From: JARRPM01 sp963792815
GTDB taxonomy: Bacteria; Pseudomonadota; Gammaproteobacteria; Pseudomonadales; Halieaceae
Length of the DNA stretch: 64,000 nt
Direction: 5' to 3'
Assembly: GCA_963792815.1 (NCBI GenBank)
Contig: CAWBXR010000003.1
Coordinates: 1-64,000, forward strand
A program made the translations under genes and the position numbers. Positions 1-10,543 of this stretch are shown piece after piece; position 1 is the stretch's first letter, and each line of letters starts with the position of its first letter. The notes beneath the pieces were generated by a model. That model made no database searches. It saw only the letters and a program-made list of their open reading frames with translations, and was not told the DNA's origin.

Positions 1-81
1 CACAAAAACACCCATCCAGCTGGGAATGAACCCCCTGCAACGGTATCATCCGGATGCCTTTGAATTACCAAGAGTTTTGTT

Positions 82-1092
82 ATGAATGTACTGGTTACGG
101 GTGCCGCGGGCTTCATCGGCTTTCATGTCGCCCAGAAACTGCTGGCCCGGGGAGACCAGGTGGTCGGCCTGGACAACCTCAACGACTACTACGACGTCAA
201 TCTCAAGCTGGCGCGGCTGGCGCAAATTGAAAACCTGCCGGGCTTCACCTTCGCCCGGATAGACCTGCAGGACCGCCCCGCCATGGATGCCCTGTTCAGG
301 CAGCACCACTTCGATGCGGTGATCAACCTGGCCGCCCAGGCCGGGGTGCGCTACTCGCTGGAAAATCCCCAGGCCTATATCGACAGCAACATCGTCGGCT
401 TCACCAATATCCTGGAATGCTGCCGCCACCACAAAATCGGCCACCTGGTATATGCCAGCAGCAGCTCCGTGTACGGCATGAACAGCGCCATGCCCTTTTC
501 CATCCACGACAATGTCGACCACCCGATCTCGCTCTATGCCGCCAGCAAGAAAGCCAACGAGCTGATGGCCCATACCTACTCGCACCTGTTCGGCCTGCCC
601 ACCACCGGCCTGCGTTTCTTTACCGTGTACGGACCCTGGGGCCGGCCGGATATGGCCCTGTTCCTGTTCACCAAGGCGATCCTTGCAGGTGAGCCCATCA
701 AGGTCTTCAACAACGGCCAGATGCAGCGCGACTTCACCTACATCGACGACATCGTGGAAGGCGTAGTGCGGGTGATGGACAAAACCGCCACCCCCAACCC
801 CGCCTGGGACGGCGCCGCCCCCGACCCCGGCACCAGCAGTGCGCCCTACCGGCTGTTCAATATCGGTAACAACAACCCGGTACTATTGACCGAGTTTATC
901 GCCGCCATCGAAAAAGCCCTGGGCAAAACCGCCGAGCGGGAACTGTTGCCGATGCAGCCCGGTGACGTGGCCGCCACCTATGCGAATATCGAGGACCTGA
1001 TCGAGGCGGTGGATTACCGGCCGCAAACGCCGATACAGGTGGGTATCGACAACTTTATCGCCTGGTACCTCGAACACATGCACAAGGAATAA
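82..1092 (+). CDS. NAD-dependent epimerase, UDP-glucuronate 4-epimerase-like
   Basis: This is a 336-residue extended short-chain dehydrogenase/epimerase that probably interconverts UDP-glucuronate and UDP-galacturonate for exopolysaccharide synthesis in the cytoplasm. The N-terminus has the NAD-binding glycine motif GAAGFIG (residues 7-13). The catalytic pair is Y152/K156 in YAASK, and SSSSVYG precedes it. Length and the DNLNDYYD stretch fit the CapI/LpsL-type UDP-glucuronate epimerases; the exact sugar specificity is inferred. It lies 2 bases upstream of ugd on the same strand, so the two probably form one operon: ugd makes UDP-glucuronate and this enzyme epimerises it. The ATG at 82 starts immediately before the Rossmann strand, so no earlier start is needed. 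Confidence 0.88.
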   Translation: MNVLVTGAAGFIGFHVAQKLLARGDQVVGLDNLNDYYDVNLKLARLAQIENLPGFTFARIDLQDRPAMDALFRQHHFDAVINLAAQAGVRYSLENPQAYIDSNIVGFTNILECCRHHKIGHLVYASSSSVYGMNSAMPFSIHDNVDHPISLYAASKKANELMAHTYSHLFGLPTTGLRFFTVYGPWGRPDMALFLFTKAILAGEPIKVFNNGQMQRDFTYIDDIVEGVVRVMDKTATPNPAWDGAAPDPGTSSAPYRLFNIGNNNPVLLTEFIAAIEKALGKTAERELLPMQPGDVAATYANIEDLIEAVDYRPQTPIQVGIDNFIAWYLEHMHKE

Positions 1093-1094
1093 AA

Positions 1095-2399
1095 ATGAAT
1101 GTCGTGATGATCGGGGCGGGCTACGTGGGGCTGGTGTCCGGCGCCTGCTTTGCCGAGTTTGGTGCCAATGTAGTCTGCGTGGACAAGGATCAGGGCAAAA
1201 TCGACGCCCTGCAAAAGGGCCGCATTCCCATCTACGAACCGGGCCTGGAAGACCTGGTGGCGCGCAACGTAAAAGCGGGACGCCTCGACTTTACCACTGA
1301 ACTGGGGGCTGCGGTTGCCGCCGCTGACGCGATCTTTATCGCCGTGGGCACGCCCACCCGCCGGGGTGATGGCTACGCAGACCTCAAGTACGTCTACGCT
1401 GCCGCTGAAGAGATCGCCGGCTACCTGAAAGGCTATACTGTCGTTGTCGACAAGAGCACCGTACCCGTTGGCACCGCTCGGGAAGTGCAGCGGATCATCA
1501 GCAAGACCAATCCCGACGCCGAGTTCGATGTCGCCTCCAACCCGGAGTTCCTGCGCGAAGGTTCAGCTATCACCGACTTCATGCGTCCCGACCGGGTGGT
1601 GCTGGGAGTCGAGTCGAAAAAGGCCGAAGCACTGCTGCGGGAACTTTATCGCCCGCTCAACCTGATCGAAGCGCCCATACTGGTGACCGACCTGGAGAGC
1701 GCGGAAATCACCAAGTACGCCGCCAATGCCTTCCTGGCCACCAAGATCAGTTTCATCAACGAGATATCCCAGCTGTGCGAGAAAACCGGCGCCGATGTAC
1801 ATGCGGTGGCCAGGGGCATGGGGCTGGACGGCCGTATCGGCCGCAAGTTCCTGCACGCGGGCCCGGGCTACGGCGGCTCCTGCTTTCCCAAGGACACGGT
1901 AGCCCTGATCCGCATGGCCCAGGAATACGGGGTGTCCAGCCGCATCGTGGAGAGCGTGGTGGAAGTGAATGCCTCGCAGAAAGCGCGCATGGTCAGCAAG
2001 ATCAAGGAGGCGCTGGGCGGCTCGGTAGCGGACAAGACCATCGCCGTGCTGGGCCTGACCTTCAAGCCGGAAACCGACGACATGCGCGATGCGCCCTCCC
2101 TGGCGATCCTGCCGGCTCTGGTCGACCGCGGCGCCATCATCCGGGCGCACGACCCGGAGGGCATGGAGGAAGCAAAACACCACCTGCCAGAGGCAATCCA
2201 GTATGCGGCCTCCATCGACGAGGCCGTCGCCGGCGCCGATGCCGTGGTACTGATGACCGAGTGGAACCAGTACCGGGGGCTGGACCTCGACAGGCTCAGG
2301 TCGGGGATGAAAGGCGATGTGTTCGTGGATCTGCGCAACGTCTATGAGCGCGGCCTGATGGAAGCCAAGGGCTTTCGCTACACCTGTGTGGGGCGCTAG
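1095..2399 (+). CDS. ugd: UDP-glucose 6-dehydrogenase
   Basis: This 434-residue protein oxidises UDP-glucose to UDP-glucuronate with two NAD+, supplying uronic acid for the neighbouring exopolysaccharide locus. The N-terminal Rossmann motif is GAGYVGLVSG. The substrate loop reads KSTVPVGTA and SNPEFLREG. The catalytic cysteine lies in GPGYGGSCFPKD, and the C-terminal UDP-binding domain carries LGLTFKPETDDMRDAPS. All family hallmarks are intact and the length is normal. An AAGGAAT ribosome-binding sequence ends the preceding epimerase gene, and the ATG at 1095 follows it. It converges with the heparinase-like gene on the other strand. Confidence 0.96.
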   Translation: MNVVMIGAGYVGLVSGACFAEFGANVVCVDKDQGKIDALQKGRIPIYEPGLEDLVARNVKAGRLDFTTELGAAVAAADAIFIAVGTPTRRGDGYADLKYVYAAAEEIAGYLKGYTVVVDKSTVPVGTAREVQRIISKTNPDAEFDVASNPEFLREGSAITDFMRPDRVVLGVESKKAEALLRELYRPLNLIEAPILVTDLESAEITKYAANAFLATKISFINEISQLCEKTGADVHAVARGMGLDGRIGRKFLHAGPGYGGSCFPKDTVALIRMAQEYGVSSRIVESVVEVNASQKARMVSKIKEALGGSVADKTIAVLGLTFKPETDDMRDAPSLAILPALVDRGAIIRAHDPEGMEEAKHHLPEAIQYAASIDEAVAGADAVVLMTEWNQYRGLDLDRLRSGMKGDVFVDLRNVYERGLMEAKGFRYTCVGR

Positions 2400-2426
2400 C
2401 CTCCTGCCCGCCAACCGCGGACACAA

Positions 2427-4076
2427 TCAATAACTGAATACTGTCTCGAGCACCGGTTTATCAAAGGTAACCGCCAGACGCGAGCTGCCGACACTGACGC
2501 CGAACTCCGGGTGCCAGGTGGAGGGCTCGATCGCGGCGCTGCCGCCGTTGATGCCGATGCGGCACACCCGGCCGCCGGGCAGGGTGAGTTCGAAGCCGTG
2601 CTCGCCGCCTGTGAGTTTGACCTCGGGGTGGATATGAAAATAGGCCACGGCGTTCCGGAATTTCCCCGCCAGCTGGTCCGTTACACGCAACTCGCCGGGC
2701 ATCACCCGCCACTCCCGGGTATGGGTGACCTTGCGCCACAGGCGGTGATAACCGTTGTGGGACGCGCGCACGATACCGCAATCACCCGCCTTTCCGATGT
2801 TCACGTCGAAGGGCACGGCACGGCGCGCCACCCGGAAGCCGCCCCACACTTCGGAGGAGTCCAGACCGTTGACCACCACGGTGTTGTGGGCGGCGGTGCC
2901 GCGCTGGCGCAGGCGCTCCGCTGACTCCCCGTATTCCGAGATACCGGAATTCACCAGCACGCGCTGGCCCAGCAGGGACCACTCGAAGCTGAGCGTGTCG
3001 GCATGGGCATGGCAGGGAGTATAGTCCGGGCCCACCGGCGCCACGTCCATCACCACCCACTGGTCGCGGGAGCTCACCGAGATATAGCCGGATGCGTCAA
3101 ACTGCTGGATGGCGCTGTCGACAAAACGGGGGGTAGCGCCCACGCTGTGGGCGTAATCCAGGATTGCCCCGGGGGGCGGGGTGATGCCGAAGGCGGCGTC
3201 GTTGAAGAACGGGATCTGCCCGTCGGGATGCAACAGGCCGTCGAGCCAGCTGGCCATGCCGCCGGCGGTCTCGCGCAGTGAACCCAGGCGCCGGGCAATC
3301 TCACTGCTGCGATAAATCTGTCCCAGCTGAATCAGGTCCAGCAGGTCCATAAGAACAAGGCAGTGGTACATGGGCGAGCGCTCGAAATGGCCGCCGTCCA
3401 CCAGCACCTGCTCCGGCAGTTGCTCCTCCAGCAGGTGCAGGCCCTGCTGCAACCAGCCGGCCGCGGGCTTGCCCTCGAAATAGGTGCCGGCAAATACCAG
3501 CGCCTGGGCATTGGCGAGAATATGGTTACCCAGCAGGTGGTATTCCAGCTGGCGGCTGAGCGCATACGCCTGCTGCACCAGGCTGGCGGTCATACCCTCC
3601 ACCGGCGCGTTGCCCGCCAGCAGCCACTTGATCCAGTTGACGATGCGCCGGGAAAGCGGATACGGCTCCCAGCCGGTGCCGGTGCAGGGCGGGTTATCCT
3701 GCAACCAGCGCTCGATCATTTCCCGGTGCACGCCGGCTCGCTGTGCGGCCCCGGCGGCATGAAGGTCATCGAAGTAATGCAGGTTGTAGAGCCAGAGCTT
3801 GCTCTTGTCGGGATTTTCCCACTCGTACAGCGGCCCCGACTCATTCAGAAAGCGGGCAAGACCGTCGACCATCAGCGCAGAGGCCACATGGGCCCGGGTT
3901 TCCCACAGTTTTTTCGGTGTGCTGACAGCCGGCGCCTTGCCCTTGTAGCGGCGGGGCCGGGTATACCTGCGGGCGATGCGATTGCGGACCTGGACCGGCT
4001 TCAGGTGGCGGGCCGTGCGATAAAACCGTGCAATGCTCAACTGCTGAATGCCTTCATGGAAACCTCCAGCCGCCAT
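2427..4076 (-). CDS. Heparinase II/III family protein
   Basis: This is a probable polysaccharide lyase or uronic-acid-active enzyme of the heparinase II/III superfamily, as often found inside capsule and exopolysaccharide loci. An all-alpha toroid-like N-terminal half is followed by a C-terminal beta-rich half with CHAHADTLSFEWSLLG, HNTVVVNG and YFHIHPEV, typical of this family. No clear signal peptide is seen. The reading frame opens at 4151, but the ATG at 4076 (MAAGGFHEG) is preferred because the following IARFYRTARHLKPVQVRNR segment is the conserved N-terminus of these proteins and the extra 25 residues look non-homologous. About 549 residues. The substrate (glucuronate-containing EPS) is inferred from ugd next door. 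Confidence 0.82.
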   Translation of the reverse strand: MAAGGFHEGIQQLSIARFYRTARHLKPVQVRNRIARRYTRPRRYKGKAPAVSTPKKLWETRAHVASALMVDGLARFLNESGPLYEWENPDKSKLWLYNLHYFDDLHAAGAAQRAGVHREMIERWLQDNPPCTGTGWEPYPLSRRIVNWIKWLLAGNAPVEGMTASLVQQAYALSRQLEYHLLGNHILANAQALVFAGTYFEGKPAAGWLQQGLHLLEEQLPEQVLVDGGHFERSPMYHCLVLMDLLDLIQLGQIYRSSEIARRLGSLRETAGGMASWLDGLLHPDGQIPFFNDAAFGITPPPGAILDYAHSVGATPRFVDSAIQQFDASGYISVSSRDQWVVMDVAPVGPDYTPCHAHADTLSFEWSLLGQRVLVNSGISEYGESAERLRQRGTAAHNTVVVNGLDSSEVWGGFRVARRAVPFDVNIGKAGDCGIVRASHNGYHRLWRKVTHTREWRVMPGELRVTDQLAGKFRNAVAYFHIHPEVKLTGGEHGFELTLPGGRVCRIGINGGSAAIEPSTWHPEFGVSVGSSRLAVTFDKPVLETVFSY

Positions 4077-4281
4077 TATCCCGTTGACGAGGGTCCGAGG
4101 CAATGCGACGCAGGGATCATCAGAGTCTTTGCAAACTCCCGGGCAATCCACCTCAATCCAGACAATTCTCGCCGCGCCTATGGGCGAGAGCCGAGTTACA
4201 AACTCTTGCTCAACCCGCTATTATCCCTGCTCACTCACAAGCCCGGGTATTCGGGCCGGCTTCTTTAAATCAGCCAACGCC

Positions 4282-5367
4282 ATGAATTCCAACTGGACCC
4301 TCTTCAAATACCTGTGCCGAATAATCGGCGGACAGGACCGTGATGCGCTGCTCGCAGCCTCTCGGGCGGGACTATTCCCGAAGCTGATGGACATAGCCGC
4401 AGGTGAGGACCTGTTGCCCGCCCTCGCCACGCGCGTTGAAGAACAAGCGGACATCGAACAAACCCTGGACGAGCCCGAACGCCAATTGCTGCGGCAGGCT
4501 CTGCAACACAATACCCGTCGCAATATGCATACCGTCATGCAGGCGCTTAAGCTGGCCCGCACCCTCAACGGCGCCGGCATCACTCCCACCTTCCTGAAGG
4601 GTACCGCGCAACTGCTCACCGTGAATGAGGCAAGACTCGGTTTCCGCAAGCAGCTGGATATCGACCTCGTGGTGGCGCCGGAAGAAATGAAGGATGCCTG
4701 CGCGGCATTGCTCGAAGCAGGCTACGGTTTCTACCGCGAGTCAGGCGACGCCGACAGCGAGCCGGTCGTATTCCACGATGTCACGCAGGCGCTGCAGGAA
4801 AGTGCAGCCCACCACCACGTGACGCCGCTGGTGATCGAGGGATATCCGAGTTGCGTGGAAGTGCACCGACATTTTCTGGCCAGGCAGTTCCAGCGCGACA
4901 TCCCACTGGAAGGGCTTCTGAGCACTGCTCGCCTGCACGAAAGCCACGGCGCGGCTTTTCGGGTGCCGCATGCACAGTACCAGGTCATCCACATCGTGCT
5001 GGGAAAAATGGTAAACGACGGCCACCTGTCGCGTCGCTCATTTCCCATCCGGGAAGCCTGTGATTACATCGAGTTGCTGGGCAGCGAGACGGGAGAGGTC
5101 GACTGGGGTCTGGTGCACAGCACTGTAGAAAGAATTACACCATTTTCTCGCAACTGGTGAGCGAACTGATGGCATACAGAAACGGGGAACCAGTCAAAGT
5201 GTACGCACGACATCAGCCGGCGCCTGAAACTGATGGAAAAGCGTTATAACTCGGGCGCTGTGGCAAGACTGCTGTATACCAATGCCCGAACCCAGTACCT
5301 CGCCAGTGAAATGATCCACAGCCCGACCAAGCTCGCCGCGTATTTACAACGGCTGGGACGGGGGTAG
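4282..5367 (+). CDS. Nucleotidyltransferase-family protein (PF14907-like), frameshifted near its 3' end
   Basis: The product resembles the putative nucleotidyltransferase family (NTP_transf_5). LKGTAQLL, then RKQLDIDLVV gives the predicted metal-binding acidic pair, followed by LLEAGYGF and VEVHRHFL. Function in such loci is unknown. The start at 4282 (MNSNWTLFKYLCRI) is chosen over the upstream in-frame ATG at 4048, which lies inside the opposite-strand gene. The frame stops at 5160, but the next frame continues sensibly (QLVSELMAYRNGEPVK) and the original frame resumes by 5221 (RLKLMEKRYNS) to a TAG at 5365-5367. Two compensating one-base indels near 5130 and 5200 therefore break it. It overlaps the convergent glycosyltransferase by 24 bases. 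Confidence 0.7.
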
Positions 5368-6482
5368 CCCCTGCACCGCCGACTCGACCGCCCGCATCGT
5401 GGCTTCAACCACCAATTGCTCGTCGAATTTTCGCGCAACCCGGGCGCGGCCATTCTCGCCCATGCGGACTCTCTCTCGTCGCTGAAGGCCAGCATCCTTT
5501 GCATGGCATGCGCCAGTGATGTGCTGCTCTTTACCTCGCACAGCAGCCCGTTATAGCCGTCGCTCACCACATTCCGCAGCCGGCTACATCAGTGGCCATC
5601 ACTGGCAAACCCATCGCGCCGGCCTCGAGTAGGCTGCGGGGCATCCCCTCCCGGTACGAGGGCAACACCACACAATCGACGGCCGCATAGACCTGTTCCA
5701 TGACGTCACTTGGACCCAGCCATTCGATGCCTGGCTCCTGTCCCCATGCGACAATTGGTGATGGGAAATGGCGGACACATTCTCAACATCCGCAAATCCG
5801 CACAACCAGAGACTGCAGCGCACGCCACCGGCGTTAATGTCACGAACGGCGGCAACCAATTCGTTCAGTCCCTTGTCGGCCAGCATCCGGCCCGCGTAAA
5901 GGAACCGGAAGGCGCCATCGTGCGACTCCCGCAGACCGGGCTTGAACCGTTCCAGGTCAACCCCTGAGCCCGGCAGCAATTCAAGGCGCTCACGCGGCAC
6001 CAGCCTGTTGCTCGACGAGTTGATTCAGGTCATCCTCGTTCTGGCAGAATACCCGGTGAGCCAGTGGCTGACTTGTCTTGTACAAGAGACGCACGATAGC
6101 CGAGACCAGGCCGCTGCGTATAAAGGCCGTGCCCAGCCCCGACACATTATTGATGGCCGGCACGCCCAGCATTCGCGCCGCCCAGGTACCGTAGACGTTG
6201 TTCTTGATGGTGAAATGCAGTGCCGCTGCCGGCCTCAGTGCGCGGTAATGCCGCCAGAACTGGTAGACGAGACCCGCGTCCCTGAACGGGTTGCTACCGT
6301 GGTTATTCATTACCAGAGGCAGCCATTCGCAACCCAGGTCCCCTGTTAATTCTGGAACTGTAGTCGTCCTGCGGTGAAAGGCACACCACCCGATAGCCTT
6401 CGGCGAGCAGACGCCGAATGGTCGAGGCCCGAAAGTTGTAAAGATACCAGGAAGTATTGGATGAGACCGTGATGGTTGGCAT
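5344..6482 (-). CDS. Glycosyltransferase family 4 (multiply frameshifted)
   Basis: Reconstructed across several frames, this is a GT-B glycosyltransferase of about 375 residues. It probably adds one sugar to the lipid-linked EPS repeat at the cytoplasmic membrane. In order: MPTITVSSNTSWYLYNFR start at 6482, VPAINNVSGLGTAF, PGSGVDLERFKPG, FLYAGRMLADKGLNEL, and a C-terminal GT4 region with VSDGYNGLLCEVK and MGENGRARVARKFDEQLV. These pieces lie in different frames (open stretches end or begin near 6350, 6000, 5740 and 5450), so at least four indels are present. It is the last gene of the reverse-strand EPS operon, 7 bases downstream of the EpsG-like gene. The donor sugar cannot be read from the sequence. 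Confidence 0.75.
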
Positions 6483-6489
6483 CGGCTGG

Positions 6490-7578
6490 TCAACACTCAA
6501 AACCAGGCCTCCAGCGGATAAAAACGATAGGGCAACCAGGCAAAGGCGTGGGTGGCGTAATTGAGCCATACAAACAGTACAGCGCCGTAGTAGAGCAATA
6601 CCAGCCCGGTGTAGCCGGCATTTCTGCCCCCCGGGTACCCAGCACGTCCGGCAAGTACGCAAAAACCACCAACTGCAACGGCAGCATGTACAGCGCCACC
6701 CTGTCCACCGCTGTGGTCGCCGGCGTGGCGATCACTGCCACAAACAGCGCTATGGAAATAATTGAAAACCAGCGCCACAGTTTCGCTTCGCTGGCCTGCA
6801 TACGAAACCGCCTGCCCAGCACCAGGTAGATACAGGCCGGGACAAGATTCATCGCTGCCCGCACAAATGCCCCCTCGGACTGGTATTGGGCCTCAATGTA
6901 GTTGGTATAAAGCGTATCGACCGAATCCTGCAGGAACAGCACATAGGCCAGCAGGCTGACAACGGCTACCCACAGTCCCGTCCAGTACCGATTACGCGTG
7001 GCGGCCAGTGCCGCGATGGGCAGCAACAGTACGGCTGACTTGTGGAAAGCGGCGGCAAACAACACCCAGAACACAAACCAGACATTGGCCTTGCGGGTCA
7101 ACGCCACCAGGCCCAGCATGGCCAGCCCCAGCGCCACGCCCTGCCGGGTGTAACCCATGGCGACGACTGTCACCATGTAGGGCATTGCTACCGCCAGCGC
7201 CAACCAGGGACGCGGCAGTCCCCGACAAAAAAATACCAACCCCGCCGAGAACAGGAAAGCACTGACAATATTGACGCCCGATATGCCCCAGCCCTGCTTG
7301 ACGGCAAGCAGGTTCAGCAGGCGATAGGCCGGATCGCCTTTTTCAACGGCGGAGTATATATCCTGATGACGCGCCTCCTGCAGATGCCGCAGGTAAGTAC
7401 CCCAGTCACCCCCCACCTCAAACCGATAGCCGATCAAGAGCGTAAGCAGCAACCACACCACGACCCAAGCGCTATTCAAACGCGCCGACTGCATGCCATG
7501 GGCCACGCTGGCGGCCCGTGTACCGAAGGCCAGCGCATAGCCCGCCGCAAGCAGAAACATCAACCAGTAAACGACCAT
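6490..7578 (-). CDS. EpsG/Wzy-like polysaccharide polymerase, membrane protein
   Basis: This is a polytopic inner-membrane protein of about 360 residues with roughly ten hydrophobic segments, of the EpsG family. These proteins are thought to polymerise EPS repeat units. Landmarks are GYRFEVGGDWGTYL after the second helix, GDPAYRLLN, MGYTRQGVALGLAM and FHKSAVLLLP, which are typical of EpsG. The last 45 residues as read are abnormal, whereas another frame ends properly with hydrophobic GLVLLYYGAVLFVWLNYATH and a stop at 6497. The switch coincides with a run of six C at 6627-6632, so a homopolymer indel is likely. It lies 1 base from asnB in the same operon. Confidence 0.8.
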   Translation of the reverse strand: MVVYWLMFLLAAGYALAFGTRAASVAHGMQSARLNSAWVVVWLLLTLLIGYRFEVGGDWGTYLRHLQEARHQDIYSAVEKGDPAYRLLNLLAVKQGWGISGVNIVSAFLFSAGLVFFCRGLPRPWLALAVAMPYMVTVVAMGYTRQGVALGLAMLGLVALTRKANVWFVFWVLFAAAFHKSAVLLLPIAALAATRNRYWTGLWVAVVSLLAYVLFLQDSVDTLYTNYIEAQYQSEGAFVRAAMNLVPACIYLVLGRRFRMQASEAKLWRWFSIISIALFVAVIATPATTAVDRVALYMLPLQLVVFAYLPDVLGTRGAEMPATPGWYCSTTALYCLYGSITPPTPLPGCPIVFIRWRPGFEC

Positions 7579-7579
7579 G

Positions 7580-9529
7580 CTAGGCGTTGGCCTCCAGCCA
7601 GGCCTGGAACATCAGCACTGACCACAGGCGATAACCATAGGATGCCTGCCCCGCCAGATGCGCCTGCCAGGCCGCCCGCATCGGCGCCGGGTTGAGATAG
7701 CCCTCCCGGCGCAGCCGGTCTTCAGCCAGCAGGCTCTCCGCCCAGTCCCGCAGCGGGCCGCGCAGCCAGGCGTCCAGGGGAATGCCGAAACCCATCTTGG
7801 GCCGCTCCATCAGCGCGCGTGGCACGTGTCGGTCGAGCAAGCGGCGCAGCAGCCACTTGCCCTGACCGTCGCGGATCTTCATATGCATGGGCAGAGACCA
7901 GGCAAACTCGACGACATCCGGTCAAGAAACGGCGCCCGCGTTTCCAGCGACACCGCCATTGCCGCGCGATCGACCTTGACCAGAATGTCGTCCGGCAGGT
8001 AGGTGAGCCCGTCCAGCGCCATCATGCGCGCCACCGGGTCGGCCAGCGCGGGGCCAGCGCGTCCCGCTCATCCAGCAGGTTGGCAGGCATGTGGCCATCC
8101 ACCACCATGGCTTCCGGTTGCGGCCATTCGGACACCAGGGAAACATACAGGTCATCCATGCTGCGCATCATCGCGCAGGCGACGCCCCAGCTTGTGCGCC
8201 TTGTCGCCCGGCATGGGCTATGCCGGCGCTGCCGCGACCAGCGGCCCCGCGAAGCGATTGATGCTCTCGACCGAAAACGCGGTCAGGCCAGCACCCAAGC
8301 GCGCGTCGCAAAGGCAGCGGCATCCAGCCAACGCTGCGCCACACCTTGGGCGCCAGGAAATAGCGGTTGTAGCCGCCAAACAGCTCATCCCCGGCATCGC
8401 CGGAAAGCGCCACGGTGACGTGCTGGCGGGCCAGCTTCATCACCAGATGGGTGGGCAACTGCGAGGAGTCGGCAAAGGGCTCGTCATACATCGCCGGCAT
8501 CTGCGGCACCAGCGCCAGCGCATCGTCGCCGCTCAGCCGCAGCTCGGTGTGGTCCGTGCCCAGGTGCGCGGCCACCGCTCGCGCATGGGCGGCCTCGTCA
8601 TACTCGCGTTCATCGAAGCCGATGGTGAAGGTGCGCACTGGCCGTGGGCTGTTGGCCTGCATCAAGGCGGCAATGGCCGTTGAATCGATGCCGCCCGGAC
8701 AGGAGTGCACCCAGCGGCACGTCAGCCACCATCTGGCCTCGCACCGCGCTCCCAGGATGCAGTTCCAGCGCATCCAATGCCTCCGCATCAGAACCGACAA
8801 ACGGACTGGCCATGCCGCGCTCGGCCACCTCGGCCAGCGACCAGTAGAGCGACCGGCCTGCATCGCGCCGGTCCAGCGAGACCTGCAAAAAGGTGCCCGC
8901 CGGAAGCTTGCTGGATGCCCTCGTAAATCGAATAGGGTGCGGGTACATAGTTGTGGCGCAGCAGCAGGGCCAGCGCCCCGCGGTCTATGTCGGCCCTGAA
9001 ATGCCGGGTGCGCCTTGAGCGCTTTCAGCTCGGAACCGAACAGAAAGGCATCGCCCTGCCAGCCGTAATACAGCGGCTTCTCGCCCATGCGGTCACGTGC
9101 CAGTGTCAGCACCCGCAGTCTGGCGATCCCACAGTGCGATGGCAAACATGCCCACCACTCGGCGCAGCGTTTCCTCCACACCCCAGCACTCAAAGGCGGC
9201 GAGCAACGTCTCGGTATCCGAGTGGCCGCGCCAGTGCCTTTGACTGCGAAGAGGCCTCCAGCAGCCGCCGCAGTTCCAAGATGGTTGTAAATCTCGCCGT
9301 TAAACGCGATTACATAGCGCCCGCCCGCGGAGGCCATTGGTTGGTGTCCGGCGGGGGAAAGATCAAGGATGGACAGACGCCGGTGACCGAGCGCTATGCC
9401 TGCGCCCTCGTCCGCCCATACACCGCTGTCGTCGGGGCCGCGGTGACGGACAGTATCGGCCATACGCTGTACGGTCGCCTCTAGACCATGGCCAGGAAAA
9501 CTACCGAAAGAACCTGCGATACCACACAT
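7580..9529 (-). CDS. asnB: Asparagine synthase (glutamine-hydrolysing), multiply frameshifted
   Basis: The gene spans 650 codons, the usual AsnB length, and encodes glutamine-dependent amide transfer. The N-terminus MCGIAGSFGS keeps the catalytic Cys2 of class II amidotransferases; TVRHRGPDDSG and AFNGEIYNH follow. The synthetase half shows GGIDSTAIAALMQ (the ATP PP-loop), TFTIGFDEREYDEA, PTHLVMKLA and SGDAGDELFGGYNRY. The C-terminus (MGFGIPLDAWLRG) lies in another frame from 7888. Several regions in between are scrambled by indels (near 9260, 9140, 8960, 8700, 8270 and 7920). In EPS loci such enzymes are often assigned to amidation of sugar acids; that role here is inferred. It abuts the acyltransferase gene (9530) without a gap. 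Confidence 0.82.
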
Positions 9530-10543
9530 CTAGCGCAATACCATATTCTGCTTTCGAAAAAAGCGCAGTGCCGGTTGTTCGATCAATCGGTAATAAAGCC
9601 ATCCCACAAAAACCGATACCACAACACCAAAGATCAATGCTTGCAGCCAGCCCAGTGCAAGCCAGCCGGCCAGCCGCTGGCTTACAGACAAAAGTGGACT
9701 GTGGACGAGATAGATCGAATAGCTGGCATTCCCGGCCAGGAGGAGCAGACCCGGCCAGGCCAACGAATATCTTTGTTCCCGCAAAGCGAAACCAAACACA
9801 ACGAGTGACAGACCGAACGCAAAAAACAGGCGAGCCGCTGACACACTGTCGACATCCATTATTGCAAGCATGGCCGATGCAAGCGTTACTCCCGTGAACA
9901 CGAGAAAACCTGGCGAAATCCGCACCACCCGGGCTCTGACCATCCAGGCAGCCAGAACGCCGAACATGAACTCGATATTCAAAAGACTGAGAGGATACCT
10001 TGCCCAGCCGACTGGCGTGAACATTAGATTGACAATCAGCGTTACACACATCCACATAAACAGGCCGGCAATGAGTACGCGCCTTGAAGCATAAAATAAT
10101 AAAAAGAACGCATAGAACTGCATTTCATGCACCAACGTCCATGCCACAGATAGCGCCGGGGGATATTCAGCCGGCACCAGCAATATCGAACTTGCCAGAC
10201 TGAAGTCACGGCCTCCGGAAGCAGAAAAGCCGGGCAACACGGCATATAGCGCAATCATAGCAATGGAAATCGGTAAATACGGAGTGAAAATACGCACAAG
10301 ACGCTTGAATACATAACTGCGAATCGCAGGGGCGCTGCCCTCGTCTTCCATGTGGGTGTACATAATAATGAAGCCCGACAGAACGAAGAAGAAATCCACG
10401 CCAAGATAACCCATGCCCAGTACAGCCTCGACCCGCCCGGGAACAAGGCCTACGAACGCATTCGTACTTATAACGGCGTGATGAGCAACCACGGCCAGCG
10501 CCGCTAACCCACGAAATGCCTGCAGGCTCTGTATTACCGGCAT
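9530..10543 (-). CDS. Acyltransferase 3 family membrane protein
   Basis: This intact 337-residue, about ten-helix integral membrane protein belongs to the acyltransferase 3 family (OafA/ExoZ type), which O-acetylates surface polysaccharides using acyl-CoA. The start MPVIQSLQAFRGLAALAVVAHH carries the family's R-G-A motif and the conserved histidine. GYLGVDFFFVLSGFIIMY is the second conserved block, and SYSIYLVHSPLL is the C-terminal one. It probably decorates the EPS made by this locus. It is unusual among its operon neighbours in having no frameshift. A 397-base stretch without an intact gene precedes it. Confidence 0.9.
   Translation of the reverse strand: MPVIQSLQAFRGLAALAVVAHHAVISTNAFVGLVPGRVEAVLGMGYLGVDFFFVLSGFIIMYTHMEDEGSAPAIRSYVFKRLVRIFTPYLPISIAMIALYAVLPGFSASGGRDFSLASSILLVPAEYPPALSVAWTLVHEMQFYAFFLLFYASRRVLIAGLFMWMCVTLIVNLMFTPVGWARYPLSLLNIEFMFGVLAAWMVRARVVRISPGFLVFTGVTLASAMLAIMDVDSVSAARLFFAFGLSLVVFGFALREQRYSLAWPGLLLLAGNASYSIYLVHSPLLSVSQRLAGWLALGWLQALIFGVVVSVFVGWLYYRLIEQPALRFFRKQNMVLR

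Noticed and set aside
7580..9529. AsnB-like gene considered as a second lasso cyclase
   Set aside because: It has the true glutaminase Cys2 (MCGIAG) and sits in the EPS operon with no leader peptidase or precursor nearby.
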